From: an uncultured Clostridia bacterium
GTDB taxonomy: Bacteria > Bacillota > Clostridia > Christensenellales > Borkfalkiaceae
DNA length: 64,000 bases
Assembly: GCA_949878885.1 (NCBI GenBank)
Contig: CATLBN010000006.1
Coordinates: 1-64,000, forward strand
Direction of reading: 5' to 3'
The notes beneath the pieces are model-generated. The model did no database searches and was not told where the DNA came from. It saw nothing but the letters and a program-made list of their open reading frames with translations. Positions 1 to 9,252 of this stretch are shown here, in pieces. The translations under genes were made by a program, and so were the position numbers. The first letter of the stretch is position 1, and each line of letters opens with the position of its first letter.

Positions 1-133
1 GCCATATCCGCATTAAGCCGCATTTGTTTATGCAACGGTTTTATTTTAATAAAAATATCAAAAAAAGTCAACAACAAATTGAAATTTAAATCAACGTATA
101 GACAAAATTAAGTGTTTATGATATAATTTAAAT

Positions 134-712
134 ATGGTTACTCAAAATAATACGATAAAATGCGAAGTTTCGGATTTTGTTAAAGTGCAAAAAGAATTTT
201 CGGCAAAACTTTTTTATTTTTCTTTGGTTGCGCTTATTATAGGAATTGTAGGCACTTTGGCGTATATAGTTCTGGGAACAATTTTAGAGGACGCCCGATG
301 GGTGGAAGTATTGCTTGTATTCTGCGTGCCGCTTGCAATAGGACTTGTATTTTTGCTTTCGCGCCGCTCGTTAATAAAACAATCATATAAAAACGTAGGT
401 TCAACAAATATATATGAATTTTTTTCCGACTGCTTAATTATGCGCGAAGCGCGCGGCGGAATGGAAATTGCTGTTGTAAGGGTAAATTACAACGATATAG
501 TAAAAGTTAAAGAAACGGCTAATTATGTTTTCTTTTTTTACCGTCTCAGAAATATAGCTTATCCAATAGATAAAAACGTGCTTACGGCTGCCGAAATAAA
601 TACCGTAAAAAAACTTTTTGGAAGGCAAACCGCTTGCGACAGCCAAATTATTAATTTGCCGGAATGCAGCAGTGCAGAGGTTTTGCAAAACAATAATCAA
701 CAAACGCCTTAA
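134..712 (+). CDS. Hypothetical membrane protein, two N-terminal TM segments (YcxB-like C-terminal domain possible)
   Basis: 192-aa ORF; two hydrophobic segments (LVALIIGIVGTLAYIVLGTIL, VLLVFCVPLAIGLVFLL) followed by a soluble domain. Confidence 0.6.
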   Translation: MVTQNNTIKCEVSDFVKVQKEFSAKLFYFSLVALIIGIVGTLAYIVLGTILEDARWVEVLLVFCVPLAIGLVFLLSRRSLIKQSYKNVGSTNIYEFFSDCLIMREARGGMEIAVVRVNYNDIVKVKETANYVFFFYRLRNIAYPIDKNVLTAAEINTVKKLFGRQTACDSQIINLPECSSAEVLQNNNQQTP

Positions 713-756
713 AAATGTTGATTTTTACAACTTAATATGATAAAATTATTTTAACT

Positions 757-796
757 ATAAGGGCATTTTAAGTCTAAAAGATTTAAAATGCCTTAT
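757..796 (+). terminator. Stem-loop (terminator-like) between the first ORF and degV
   Basis: Inverted repeat ataagggcatttta ... ttaaaatgccttat, one bulge. Confidence 0.4.
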
Positions 797-831
797 AAAT
801 TGCCTAATAAACGCAAGGCAAGGAGTTTAAA

Positions 832-1650
832 ATGATTAAAATTATAACCGATTCGTCAAGCAACATAACTCAGGAGGAGGCAAAAGCGTTGGGTGTTACG
901 GTTTTGCCGCTTACTATTATTTTCGGTAACGAGCAATACGCCGACGGAGTAGACATAGATTGCGCGTCGTTTTACAAAAAAATGGCGGAAGAAAAAGATT
1001 TGCCGCATACTGCGCAACTTACCGAAGAACAGATAGAAACCGCGGTTAAAGCGGCGTTGGAGGAGGGCGGCGAAGTTTTGATAATGCCCATAGCTTCGGC
1101 GCTGTCGGCAAGCTTCGAACGTTGCGCAGCAGTAGCTTCAAGGTATAAAAACGTTTACGCTTACGATACTAAGTGCACAACCGTAATGCTTAAAATGCTT
1201 GTGGCGGAAGCTGTTGAAAATGCAAATAAAAGCGCGGCGGAAGTAATAAAGATATTAGATGAACTGCGTCCGCGCATAAAAATTTTTGCGGCGTTGGACA
1301 CTTTGGAAAATTTGCGAAAGGGCGGCAGGCTTTCCGGCGCAAGCGCATTTATAGGTTCAATGCTTAAAATAAAGCCCGTTATTACCATAAGCACAGAAGG
1401 TAAAGTGGAGCTTATTTCAAAACAGTTTGGCATTGCAAAGGGATTGGGATACGTAGCGGAATCGGTCAATAAAGAAAATATAGATTTTTCCAAACCTGTA
1501 TACTTTATTTATACGGGTAACGACAAAAACTTAAAAACGCTTGAAAGCAAGCTGAAAATAGATGTTAAAACCCAAGATAATATTTGCCCCGTAATAGGCG
1601 TGCACATAGGAGAGGGCGCCGCGGGAATTGTATTTGCAGAGAAAAACTAA
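832..1650 (+). CDS. DegV family fatty-acid-binding protein
   Basis: N-terminus MIKIITDSSSNI; typical DegV length and layout; LENLRKGGRLSG motif; AGGAG upstream. Confidence 0.92.
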   Translation: MIKIITDSSSNITQEEAKALGVTVLPLTIIFGNEQYADGVDIDCASFYKKMAEEKDLPHTAQLTEEQIETAVKAALEEGGEVLIMPIASALSASFERCAAVASRYKNVYAYDTKCTTVMLKMLVAEAVENANKSAAEVIKILDELRPRIKIFAALDTLENLRKGGRLSGASAFIGSMLKIKPVITISTEGKVELISKQFGIAKGLGYVAESVNKENIDFSKPVYFIYTGNDKNLKTLESKLKIDVKTQDNICPVIGVHIGEGAAGIVFAEKN

Positions 1651-1750
1651 TGAAATTTTGCAAATATAATTAAAATTTTTAAAAATGAGGTTTACTTTTT
1701 GGCTTTTTGCCGTTATAATAAATTATACTTTACTTTTAAAAGGATAAATT

Positions 1751-2365
1751 ATGATTACGGCAGATTGGATTTCTCTTGCGGTAATAGCCGCTTTTGCGCT
1801 TTTGGGCGTGCTTGTGGGGTTCGGCAAAGGGCTCAGATTTTTTACCAAAGGCATATTCGGAATTATTATTTCCGTTTTTTTGTGTTTCTGCTTCGGCGGA
1901 ATGATAATGTCTTTGGGCTTTGTTCAAAGTTTGCTTGCAAAAATTTCTTCTCTTTGGGTAGGTAAAGAAAATTTTTGGTGCGAGCTGCTTGCTAAAATCA
2001 AAGCGGAAACTGTTATTTTTTATTTAATATTGTTTGCAGTGGCGCAAATTGTGAGATTGCTCGTAACCAAGTTTATTCAAAGCTTTTTCGAAATGGACAA
2101 TAAGCCTATGAAAATAATAAACAAGGTTTTCGGCGCTTTGCTTTTTGTTGCAATGCTGTTCCTTTTAGGGCTTTTTGCGCTTTACGTAATAAGCTGGGTA
2201 GGCGGTTCTACGGCGCAGCAGGTTGATACCTATCTTTCAGGCAGTAACTTCCTCGGCGCTATGTACCGCAATAATCCCGTGGCAGGGCTTTGGGAATATT
2301 TTAAAACCGAAACGGGCGGCGACGGAGAAAGTTTTGCTATATTTAATTTGATTTTTAATTGTTAA
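1751..2365 (+). CDS. CvpA-like membrane protein
   Basis: Multi-TM protein with CvpA-like N-terminus (MITADWISLAVIAAFALLGVLVGFGKGL). Confidence 0.6.
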   Translation: MITADWISLAVIAAFALLGVLVGFGKGLRFFTKGIFGIIISVFLCFCFGGMIMSLGFVQSLLAKISSLWVGKENFWCELLAKIKAETVIFYLILFAVAQIVRLLVTKFIQSFFEMDNKPMKIINKVFGALLFVAMLFLLGLFALYVISWVGGSTAQQVDTYLSGSNFLGAMYRNNPVAGLWEYFKTETGGDGESFAIFNLIFNC

Positions 2366-2374
2366 ATAAACATA

Positions 2375-2419
2375 AATATATGCGGCGGGCAACTTTTAAT
2401 TGTCCGCCGCATATATTTA
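2375..2419 (+). terminator. Strong hairpin between the CvpA-like gene and the ylmC-like gene
   Basis: Inverted repeat aaatatatgcggcgg ... ccgccgcatatattt. Confidence 0.55.
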
Positions 2420-2425
2420 TATACA

Positions 2426-2833
2426 ATGCAAGTTAAATTTTCCGAACTAAAACAAAAAGACGTAATAAACGTTATAGACGGCAGAAATTTGGGAAGGGTG
2501 TGCGATATAACTTTCAATTTTCCCGAAAACGAAGTTTGCGGCATAACGGTAACGGGCTGCAAAGGTTTCCGTTTTTCCAGACAGGATATTTTTCTGCCTA
2601 TGAACTGCGTACAGAAAATCGGCAAAGACGCAGTGCTTGTAAAATTAGAAAACGGCGGACCTCAGCCGCCCAATCCTCCGCGTCCGCCCAAAAAGATTTC
2701 AAACTGTCCGCCGGCGCCCAATAATTGCTGTCCGCCGCACGGTTATAACGGAGGGTACGCGCAAGGCGAAAACTATTCTTCGCCGCCCAACGGATTCCCT
2801 CAAAACAGGCGCAGTTTGGACGAATATGAATAA
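2426..2833 (+). CDS. YlmC/YmxH family PRC-barrel protein with Pro/Cys-rich C-terminal tail
   Basis: MQVKFSELKQKDVINVIDGRNLGRVCDITFNFPENEVCGITV resembles the YlmC/YmxH family; tail PQPPNPPRPPKK..CPPAPNNCCPPHGYNGG. Confidence 0.8.
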   Translation: MQVKFSELKQKDVINVIDGRNLGRVCDITFNFPENEVCGITVTGCKGFRFSRQDIFLPMNCVQKIGKDAVLVKLENGGPQPPNPPRPPKKISNCPPAPNNCCPPHGYNGGYAQGENYSSPPNGFPQNRRSLDEYE

Positions 2834-2849
2834 ACAGCCGCAGTAAATT

Positions 2850-2882
2850 GCGGCGGCTTTCCGCAAACAGCCGCCGCTTTTT
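2850..2882 (+). terminator. Intrinsic terminator
   Basis: gcggcggct-loop-agccgccgc followed by tttttgc. Confidence 0.7.
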
Positions 2883-2912
2883 GCTGTACTTAAATATAGG
2901 CGGCAGTAAAAT

Positions 2913-3290
2913 TTAAAAAATATTTTCCAATTTAAGTTTGTATGCGTCGGGCAGCGCTTTGCTTATTTCTTTTAAAACTTCTATTTTACCCAATGCAAGC
3001 TCGTAATGACCGTTAATAAGCAGTCCGCACGCTTCGTTTAACCAATAGTCAACGTAAGATATGTCGTTGTGCGGTACCAAAACGTGTAGTTTGCTTTTTT
3101 TGTCGTTCCAAAGTTTTTTAACCGCGTAACCGTCGTCTACGGTTGCCGTTTCGCTGTCTATTTTTTCGTAAAGCGTATCAAGCGCGGCGGAAAAATCCGA
3201 AAACTGTTTGCTTAAATACAGTTCGGTAAAAATGAAAATACCAATGCAAACAAGCGCGGCAACCAAAGTGTAAATTATTGCTTTTACCAT
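2913..3290 (-). CDS. DUF4363-like protein, one N-terminal TM
   Basis: 125 aa; overlaps the DUF421 gene stop by 7 nt, a common YetF/DUF4363 pairing. Confidence 0.65.
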   Translation of the reverse strand: MVKAIIYTLVAALVCIGIFIFTELYLSKQFSDFSAALDTLYEKIDSETATVDDGYAVKKLWNDKKSKLHVLVPHNDISYVDYWLNEACGLLINGHYELALGKIEVLKEISKALPDAYKLKLENIF

Positions 3291-3958
3291 TTGCCGTTTA
3301 CCTCAACGTTCAAAATTTTGTATTTTTCTCCGCGCTTTTGAAAATAAACTCGTCCGTCGCCGTTTACGGTCATAACAACCACTTGATGTTCTTTTGCCTT
3401 TTGTTCTTTTAAAAATTTATGCAGTCTTTCTCTGTCAAAACCGCAGCGTTCAAGATTTTTTGTATCGGCTTTGCCTCTGTCTATAAGAGTAAGCGAAAGG
3501 GAATAAGAGGTTTTTTCCGGCTTTGCCAGCGCAGTAAACGAACCGTTTGATTCGTATAATCCGTAATATACGTCGTCAAGATTAAAATAGCCTGCGCCGC
3601 GCATACTTTCAATTAAATCGCTTACGTCTAAATTATTTTTCTTTAACTGAAATTCGTCTATGCCGTTTTTATTTATTACTACCGAAGGTTTGCCGCTTAT
3701 CACGCTGCGCATAGGCTTAAACCATAAGTTTAAAAGCCACATAACCTGGTGGAGTATAAATATAGTGACAACCGCAATAATACCGTATAACAGCGGTATG
3801 GAGGTGTCTGCCATAGGTATGCACGCAAGGTCGGCTATCAGCAGGGTTATTACAAACTCAAACGGCTGCATTTCGCCTATTTGACTTTTGCCCATAAGCC
3901 GCATTAAAAACAACAGTGTTATAAAAATTATTGTTGTGCGTATAAATAACAATGCCAT
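3284..3958 (-). CDS. DUF421 / YetF family membrane protein
   Basis: MALLFIRTTIIFITLLFLMRLMGKSQIGEMQPFEFVITLLIADLACIPMAD... is a classic DUF421 N-terminus. Confidence 0.88.
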   Translation of the reverse strand: MALLFIRTTIIFITLLFLMRLMGKSQIGEMQPFEFVITLLIADLACIPMADTSIPLLYGIIAVVTIFILHQVMWLLNLWFKPMRSVISGKPSVVINKNGIDEFQLKKNNLDVSDLIESMRGAGYFNLDDVYYGLYESNGSFTALAKPEKTSYSLSLTLIDRGKADTKNLERCGFDRERLHKFLKEQKAKEHQVVVMTVNGDGRVYFQKRGEKYKILNVEVNGKW

Positions 3959-4062
3959 AAAATAAGTATTGGCAAAAAAATTTTCAATATTCTTGATTTG
4001 CGCCGCGCGGTGTGCTATAATATTTAAACTTAAAAATTAACTTATTTTGCGGTTTTGGCAGT

Positions 4063-5286
4063 ATGATTTACAGCGGCGGCGCCTTCGGCGCGGTGCAAAA
4101 ATTTTATAAAAACGGTATTAAGCCGGGATTGGAGCGAGAAAGGGAAATTTTAAAACGGCTGAGCTTTCCCGAAAAACGTTTAAAAATAATTCACGTTGCC
4201 GGCACTAACGGAAAAGGTTCTGTATGCGAATATTTAACTCAAATTTTAGTTGCCGCAGGAAAGCGCACGGGCACGTTTCAAACGCCCGCGGTTTACAGCT
4301 ATTTGGAACAATTTAAACTTAACGGAAAACCGTTTGACGATTTAACGCTTAAAAAATATTTTGAAATTGCGGCGGATGCCGCAAGCGGACTTGACGCTTC
4401 CGGTTTCGAAGTGGAAACAGCCGGCGCATTGCTGGCTTTTGCCGAGAGCGGATGCGAGTACGCCGTTATTGAATGCGGAATGGGCGGCAGGGACGACGCA
4501 ACAAACGCCGTATGCACAAAAGAGCTTGCCGTTATTACTTCAATAGGATTGGAGCATACGCGGTATTTGGGGGATACATTGGGGGCAATCGCGCAAAACA
4601 AGGCAGAAATTATTAAAAACTGCCCTGCGATAATAAGCGCTTTGCAAACGGAAGAAGTAAAGGAGTATTTTTGCGGAAAGTCCGCTATATTCACGGGGGA
4701 ACCGACTGAAATTTGCAGAAAAGGGTTAAACGGACAAACGTTTTTATACGGCGGAAAAGTGTTTGAAACAAAAATGCCGGGATGTGCTCAGCCTTATAAC
4801 GCTGCTGCGGCAATAGATGCGGCAAGGCTTTTAAAAACAGACGAAAGTGCGATATATACGGGGGTCAAAACATCAAAGTTGGGCGGAAGGTTGGAAGTTT
4901 TGCGCTCCGACGGCGTTACGTTTCTGCTTGACGGCGCGCATAACCCTGCTTCTTTTATTCCGCTTGCGGACTTTTTAAAAAATAATTTCGACGCGCGGCA
5001 TACGGCGGTAATATACGGATGTTTATCGGATAAAGACGTTTTCGGCTGCGTTAAAAGTTTGGCGCATCTTGCACGGACAATTACGGCGGTGCGCCCCGAC
5101 AATGCGCGCGGTATGGACGAAGAACAAATTATTAAGGCGTGCCGCGCAAATTTTGAAAATGCGGTTTTATGCGGAAGTGTATCCGAAGCGCTTATAAAAC
5201 TGGCCGGTAAATATAAAAATATTATCGTATGCGGTAGTTTTACGATTTTATGGGAAGCTAAGCAGTGGATAGAGAAAATGTTATAA
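4063..5286 (+). CDS. folC: Folylpolyglutamate synthase / dihydrofolate synthase
   Basis: IIHVAGTNGKGSVCEYL P-loop; GGRDDATN; LLDGAHNPAS. Confidence 0.95.
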   Translation: MIYSGGAFGAVQKFYKNGIKPGLEREREILKRLSFPEKRLKIIHVAGTNGKGSVCEYLTQILVAAGKRTGTFQTPAVYSYLEQFKLNGKPFDDLTLKKYFEIAADAASGLDASGFEVETAGALLAFAESGCEYAVIECGMGGRDDATNAVCTKELAVITSIGLEHTRYLGDTLGAIAQNKAEIIKNCPAIISALQTEEVKEYFCGKSAIFTGEPTEICRKGLNGQTFLYGGKVFETKMPGCAQPYNAAAAIDAARLLKTDESAIYTGVKTSKLGGRLEVLRSDGVTFLLDGAHNPASFIPLADFLKNNFDARHTAVIYGCLSDKDVFGCVKSLAHLARTITAVRPDNARGMDEEQIIKACRANFENAVLCGSVSEALIKLAGKYKNIIVCGSFTILWEAKQWIEKML

Positions 5287-5357
5287 AGACGGCGGAGCAG
5301 TTGCTTAAAGCGCTTGGTTCCCGAAAATAAAAGAGAGGAAGTTTTAACTTTTTTAAA

Positions 5358-6134
5358 ATGATAATAGGCAGCAAGGTTTTTGAAAATTCAACTTTCGTTA
5401 TGGCAATAATAAATCTTACGCCCGACAGCTTTTGGACGGAAAGCAGAAAAAACGCCGATAACGTTTTGTTTGCAGTGGAACGCGCGCTTGCTGACGGCGC
5501 TTCTATAATTGATTTGGGAGCGCAGTCAACGCGTCCAAATTATACCGAAGTGAGCGCGGACGAGGAGATTTTGCGGCTTGAAAAACCGCTTGAAATGATA
5601 AAGTCGAGATTTGACGTTCCCGTTTCCGTGGATACGTATTTTCAAAAAACGGCAGAGTCGGCGCTTTGCTTGGGCGCTGATATGATAAACGACGTTTGGG
5701 GCTTGACGCACGATGAAAAAATGGCGCAAACCGTTGCGGCTTACGGAGCGGCAGTATGTATAATGCATAACGCAAAACAGCCGTTGTCAGGGGATATATG
5801 GCACCCAATTAAAGATTTTTTGCAAAAAAGCGTGCAAAAAGCTTTGAATGCCGGAGTTGACAAAAACAAAATTTGCATTGACGGCGGAATAGGTTTTGCA
5901 AAAAACAGAGAGCAGAATATAGAGTTGTTAAACGGGTATGAAAAACTTTCGGATATAGGTTATCCGCTGCTATTGGGCACAAGCCGCAAGTCGCTTTTCG
6001 GAGGTTTGCCGGAAGAAAGGTTGGAGCCCACGCTGCAAAGTACGCGGCTTGCCGTACGCAAAGGCGTAACGTTTGTGCGTGTGCACGACGTAAAGGAAAA
6101 CGTACGCGTTATTAAAGAGGAATTAAACGGATGA
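5358..6134 (+). CDS. folP: Dihydropteroate synthase
   Basis: FVMAIINLTPDSF; IDLGAQSTRP; INDVWG; LLLGTSRKS. Confidence 0.96.
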   Translation: MIIGSKVFENSTFVMAIINLTPDSFWTESRKNADNVLFAVERALADGASIIDLGAQSTRPNYTEVSADEEILRLEKPLEMIKSRFDVPVSVDTYFQKTAESALCLGADMINDVWGLTHDEKMAQTVAAYGAAVCIMHNAKQPLSGDIWHPIKDFLQKSVQKALNAGVDKNKICIDGGIGFAKNREQNIELLNGYEKLSDIGYPLLLGTSRKSLFGGLPEERLEPTLQSTRLAVRKGVTFVRVHDVKENVRVIKEELNG

Positions 6135-6925
6135 ATTTAATTGAAATACGCGGTTTGGAGGTTTCTGCCTGTCACGGCGTACACGATTACGAAAAGATTG
6201 AAGCGCAGAGGTTTGTGTTTGACGCGGATATAGAAACCGACTTTTACAGGGCGGCTGAAAGCGACGATTTGCGCCGCACCGTAAATTACTCGGCTTTATG
6301 CAATTTGATTGCAGGAATAGCAAAACACAATACGTTTAATTTAATAGAAAAACTCGCCTACGAGTGCGCGTTTGCAATTTTGGAAAACGCGCCCGTAAAA
6401 CGCGTTAAACTTTCGGTGTACAAGCCCGACGCTCCAATAAAACATAAATTCGGAACAGTAGGAGTAACCGTTGAAACTTCGCGCGAGCGTGCATATCTTT
6501 CGCTTGGTTCAAGCGTAGGCGACAGAAAAAAATATTTGGATTCGGCAATAGAAAAATTGGGAAAAACGCGCGGTATCAAAGTAACAAAAGTTTCCGCGTA
6601 TTTAAAAACCCAACCGTACGGCGGCGTTGCGAAAAATGAATTTTTGAATTGCGCCGCGGAAATAGAAACATATCTTTCTCCGCGACAGCTGCTTGAAGAA
6701 ATAAACAGAATAGAGGCGGAGTGCGGCAGAGTGCGTTCGGTGCGCTGGGACGACAGAACGCTGGATATAGATATTATATTTTTCGGCAGAAAAGTAATTT
6801 ACGAAGACGATTTGACAATTCCTCATCCCGACTATTTCCGCAGGGATTTTGTGCTTGCTCCGTTAAGAGAAATAGCTCCCGAATTTTACTGCCCCGTACA
6901 AAATAAAAAAATAAAGCATCTTTAA
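6131..6925 (+). CDS. folB/folK: Bifunctional dihydroneopterin aldolase / HPPK (FolB-FolK fusion)
   Basis: N-terminal FolB (MNLIEIRGLEVSACHGVHDYE), C-terminal FolK (AYLSLGSSVGDRKKYLDSAI, DIDIIFFG, IPHPDYFRRDFVLAPL). Confidence 0.93.
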   Translation: MNLIEIRGLEVSACHGVHDYEKIEAQRFVFDADIETDFYRAAESDDLRRTVNYSALCNLIAGIAKHNTFNLIEKLAYECAFAILENAPVKRVKLSVYKPDAPIKHKFGTVGVTVETSRERAYLSLGSSVGDRKKYLDSAIEKLGKTRGIKVTKVSAYLKTQPYGGVAKNEFLNCAAEIETYLSPRQLLEEINRIEAECGRVRSVRWDDRTLDIDIIFFGRKVIYEDDLTIPHPDYFRRDFVLAPLREIAPEFYCPVQNKKIKHL

Positions 6926-6932
6926 GTGTAGT

Positions 6933-6962
6933 CGCCGCTGCTTTTCGCAGCGGCGCTTATAA
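6933..6962 (+). terminator. Intrinsic terminator-like hairpin
   Basis: cgccgctgc-ttttc-gcagcggcg. Confidence 0.6.
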
Positions 6963-7125
6963 TTTAACCTCATAAAATTTTTTTGTGCAAATTGCATAAA
7001 TTTTTTTAATAAATATGTACAAATATTAATTAATATGGTATAATTCACAACGATAATAATTAAATTGACGAAATTTTCAAAATTGCGGCGAGTTGAAATT
7101 TTCCGCCGCGGGGAGATTGTTTAAA

Positions 7126-8640
7126 ATGGAAAAAATAGGCATTATAGATTTGGGCTCGAATTCGGCAAGGCTTGTTATAGTAAACCTCTTCGCAGACGGT
7201 TATTTTATGGTTGTGGACGAGCTTAAAGAAAGCGTAAGGCTTGGACAGGATATGGAGCGCGACGGCTTTTTAAAGCCCGCCCGCGTTGCGGAAACAATTA
7301 AAACGATTAAAATGTTTCGTAAGCTTTGCGATTCAAGCGGCGTTACGCGGATTATTGCGGTTGCAACCGAAGCCGTGCGCCGCGCAAAAAACCAACGCAG
7401 TTTTATGGACGAAATTCAGGCTAACTGCGGCATTAAACTCCGCGTTTTAAGCGCGGAAGAAGAAGCTGTTTTGGTTTACCGCGGTGTTATAAACACTATG
7501 GACGTGCCCAAGGGAATCATACTTGAAATCGGCGGCGGTTCCACAAAGATTGTTTACTACAACAGAAGAAATATGTTAAATTACGTAACCCTGCCGTTCG
7601 GCGCGGTTACGCTGACGGGTTTGTTTGCTTCCGACGGGCTTAAACCCGAAGAACAGGCGGCAAAAATAGAAGAATTTTTTACGCAGCAGCTTAAACAGGT
7701 TGATTGGCTTTCTGAAGTGGACCCCGAAGTGCAGATGATAGGCGTAGGCGGTTCTTTCAGAAATCTTTTCAAAATAAGCAAAATGGTGCATAAATATCCT
7801 ATTGATAACGTTCATAACTATAAAATGATGGTTGACGACTTTACGCCAATTTACGATATGATTAAGGTTTTGGACCTTGACAAAAAGAAAAAAATAAAAG
7901 GGCTTTCGGCAGAACGCGCCGATATTCTGCCTGCCGCTCTTGCGGTTATTAACGCGTTTGTAAAATACTTTAATTTTGAAAATTTCACTTTTTCCGGCGC
8001 AGGGCTCAGAGAGGGCATTATGTTTAATCAGGCGCTGCCGCTTACCGTTGAAAAGCCCGTTGCCGACGTTTTGAATTATTCATTATCTACGCTTGTAAAA
8101 TATTATGACTGCGATGAAAAACACATTGAACACGTTGTTAATTTAAGCGTTCAGCTGTTTAAGCAATTACGCGTATTGCATAAATTCCCCCGTCAGTATC
8201 TTAGAGTTTTAAAGGTTGCGGCTATGCTGCACGATTGCGGTATGCGTATAAAATATTATAATCATCAGCGCCATAGCTGGTATATGATAATGAACGCTAC
8301 GTTATACGGAGTTACGCATCGCGAAATAGTGCTTGCCGCGTTTACTGCGTGCTGTCATAAAAGAGAGGATATTAACGCGTACGATTGGGCGCGTTACCGC
8401 GATATAATTACCGAAGACGATTTGGAAATTGTTAAAAAGCTTGGCGTTATGCTCAGAATTGCCGAAAGCTTGGACAGGTCTCATTTCGATTCCATAAAAA
8501 GTATAAACTGCGATATTTTAGGCGATTCCGTTATTATGAAAACCGAAACCGACGGAGAAGCTTCGCTTGAAATACGCGACGCGCTCACTTCTTCGGTAGA
8601 ATTCAGAAAATCTTTCCACAAAAATCTTGAAATTCTGTAA
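7126..8640 (+). CDS. Ppx/GppA family phosphatase with HD-like C-terminal domain
   Basis: IGIIDLGSNSARLVIV; EIGGGSTKI; HDCG in the C-terminal domain. ORF track starts at 7093; ATG at 7126 has GGGGAG upstream. Confidence 0.9.
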   Translation: MEKIGIIDLGSNSARLVIVNLFADGYFMVVDELKESVRLGQDMERDGFLKPARVAETIKTIKMFRKLCDSSGVTRIIAVATEAVRRAKNQRSFMDEIQANCGIKLRVLSAEEEAVLVYRGVINTMDVPKGIILEIGGGSTKIVYYNRRNMLNYVTLPFGAVTLTGLFASDGLKPEEQAAKIEEFFTQQLKQVDWLSEVDPEVQMIGVGGSFRNLFKISKMVHKYPIDNVHNYKMMVDDFTPIYDMIKVLDLDKKKKIKGLSAERADILPAALAVINAFVKYFNFENFTFSGAGLREGIMFNQALPLTVEKPVADVLNYSLSTLVKYYDCDEKHIEHVVNLSVQLFKQLRVLHKFPRQYLRVLKVAAMLHDCGMRIKYYNHQRHSWYMIMNATLYGVTHREIVLAAFTACCHKREDINAYDWARYRDIITEDDLEIVKKLGVMLRIAESLDRSHFDSIKSINCDILGDSVIMKTETDGEASLEIRDALTSSVEFRKSFHKNLEIL

Positions 8641-8699
8641 TAAAAGCCGATGCCGCTATAATGGCGGCATTATTATTTGACGGTAGGTTTTAAAGCTAT

Positions 8700-9248
8700 A
8701 TGGATTTTATATTGGCAAGCGCTTCGCCCAGGCGCAGAGAGCTGCTTTCGCAAATACTTTCTAAGTTCGAAGTTGTGCCGGCGGTGGCGGAAGAAAAAGT
8801 TAATATTTCGCTTTTTCCGGAACAGATGGCGGTTGAACTTGCCGAACATAAGTGCGAAGAAGTTTTTTTTAAGAACGATAAAAAAACGGTAATCGGCTTG
8901 GATACAATAGTTGTTTTCGGCGGAGAGGTTTTAGGTAAGCCCAAAAATAAAGACGACGCCGTTTCAACGCTTAAAAAACTTTCGGGTAAAACGCATTTCG
9001 TAATTACGGGAGTGTGCGTAAAAAACAGATTTAAAAAGGTTACGGGATTTGACAAAACAGAGGTTAAATTCAATATACTCACGGACGAATTTATAAAACA
9101 ATACGTAGACGGCGGCTCGCCTATGGATAAAGCCGGCAGTTACGGAATACAGGACGGCGGAATAGTAAAAGAATATTTCGGCAGTTATACAAACGTTGTG
9201 GGATTGCCTGTTACACTTACGAAAAAACTTATTGACGAGGTACTTTAA
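8700..9248 (+). CDS. maf: Maf family nucleoside triphosphate pyrophosphatase
   Basis: MDFILASASPRRRELL; VIGLDTIV; DKAGSYGIQD. Confidence 0.95.
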   Translation: MDFILASASPRRRELLSQILSKFEVVPAVAEEKVNISLFPEQMAVELAEHKCEEVFFKNDKKTVIGLDTIVVFGGEVLGKPKNKDDAVSTLKKLSGKTHFVITGVCVKNRFKKVTGFDKTEVKFNILTDEFIKQYVDGGSPMDKAGSYGIQDGGIVKEYFGSYTNVVGLPVTLTKKLIDEVL

Positions 9249-9252
9249 CGGT

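Noticed and set aside
1699-1965. 88-aa plus-strand ORF
   Set aside because: Overlaps the CvpA-like gene in another frame; no supporting motif
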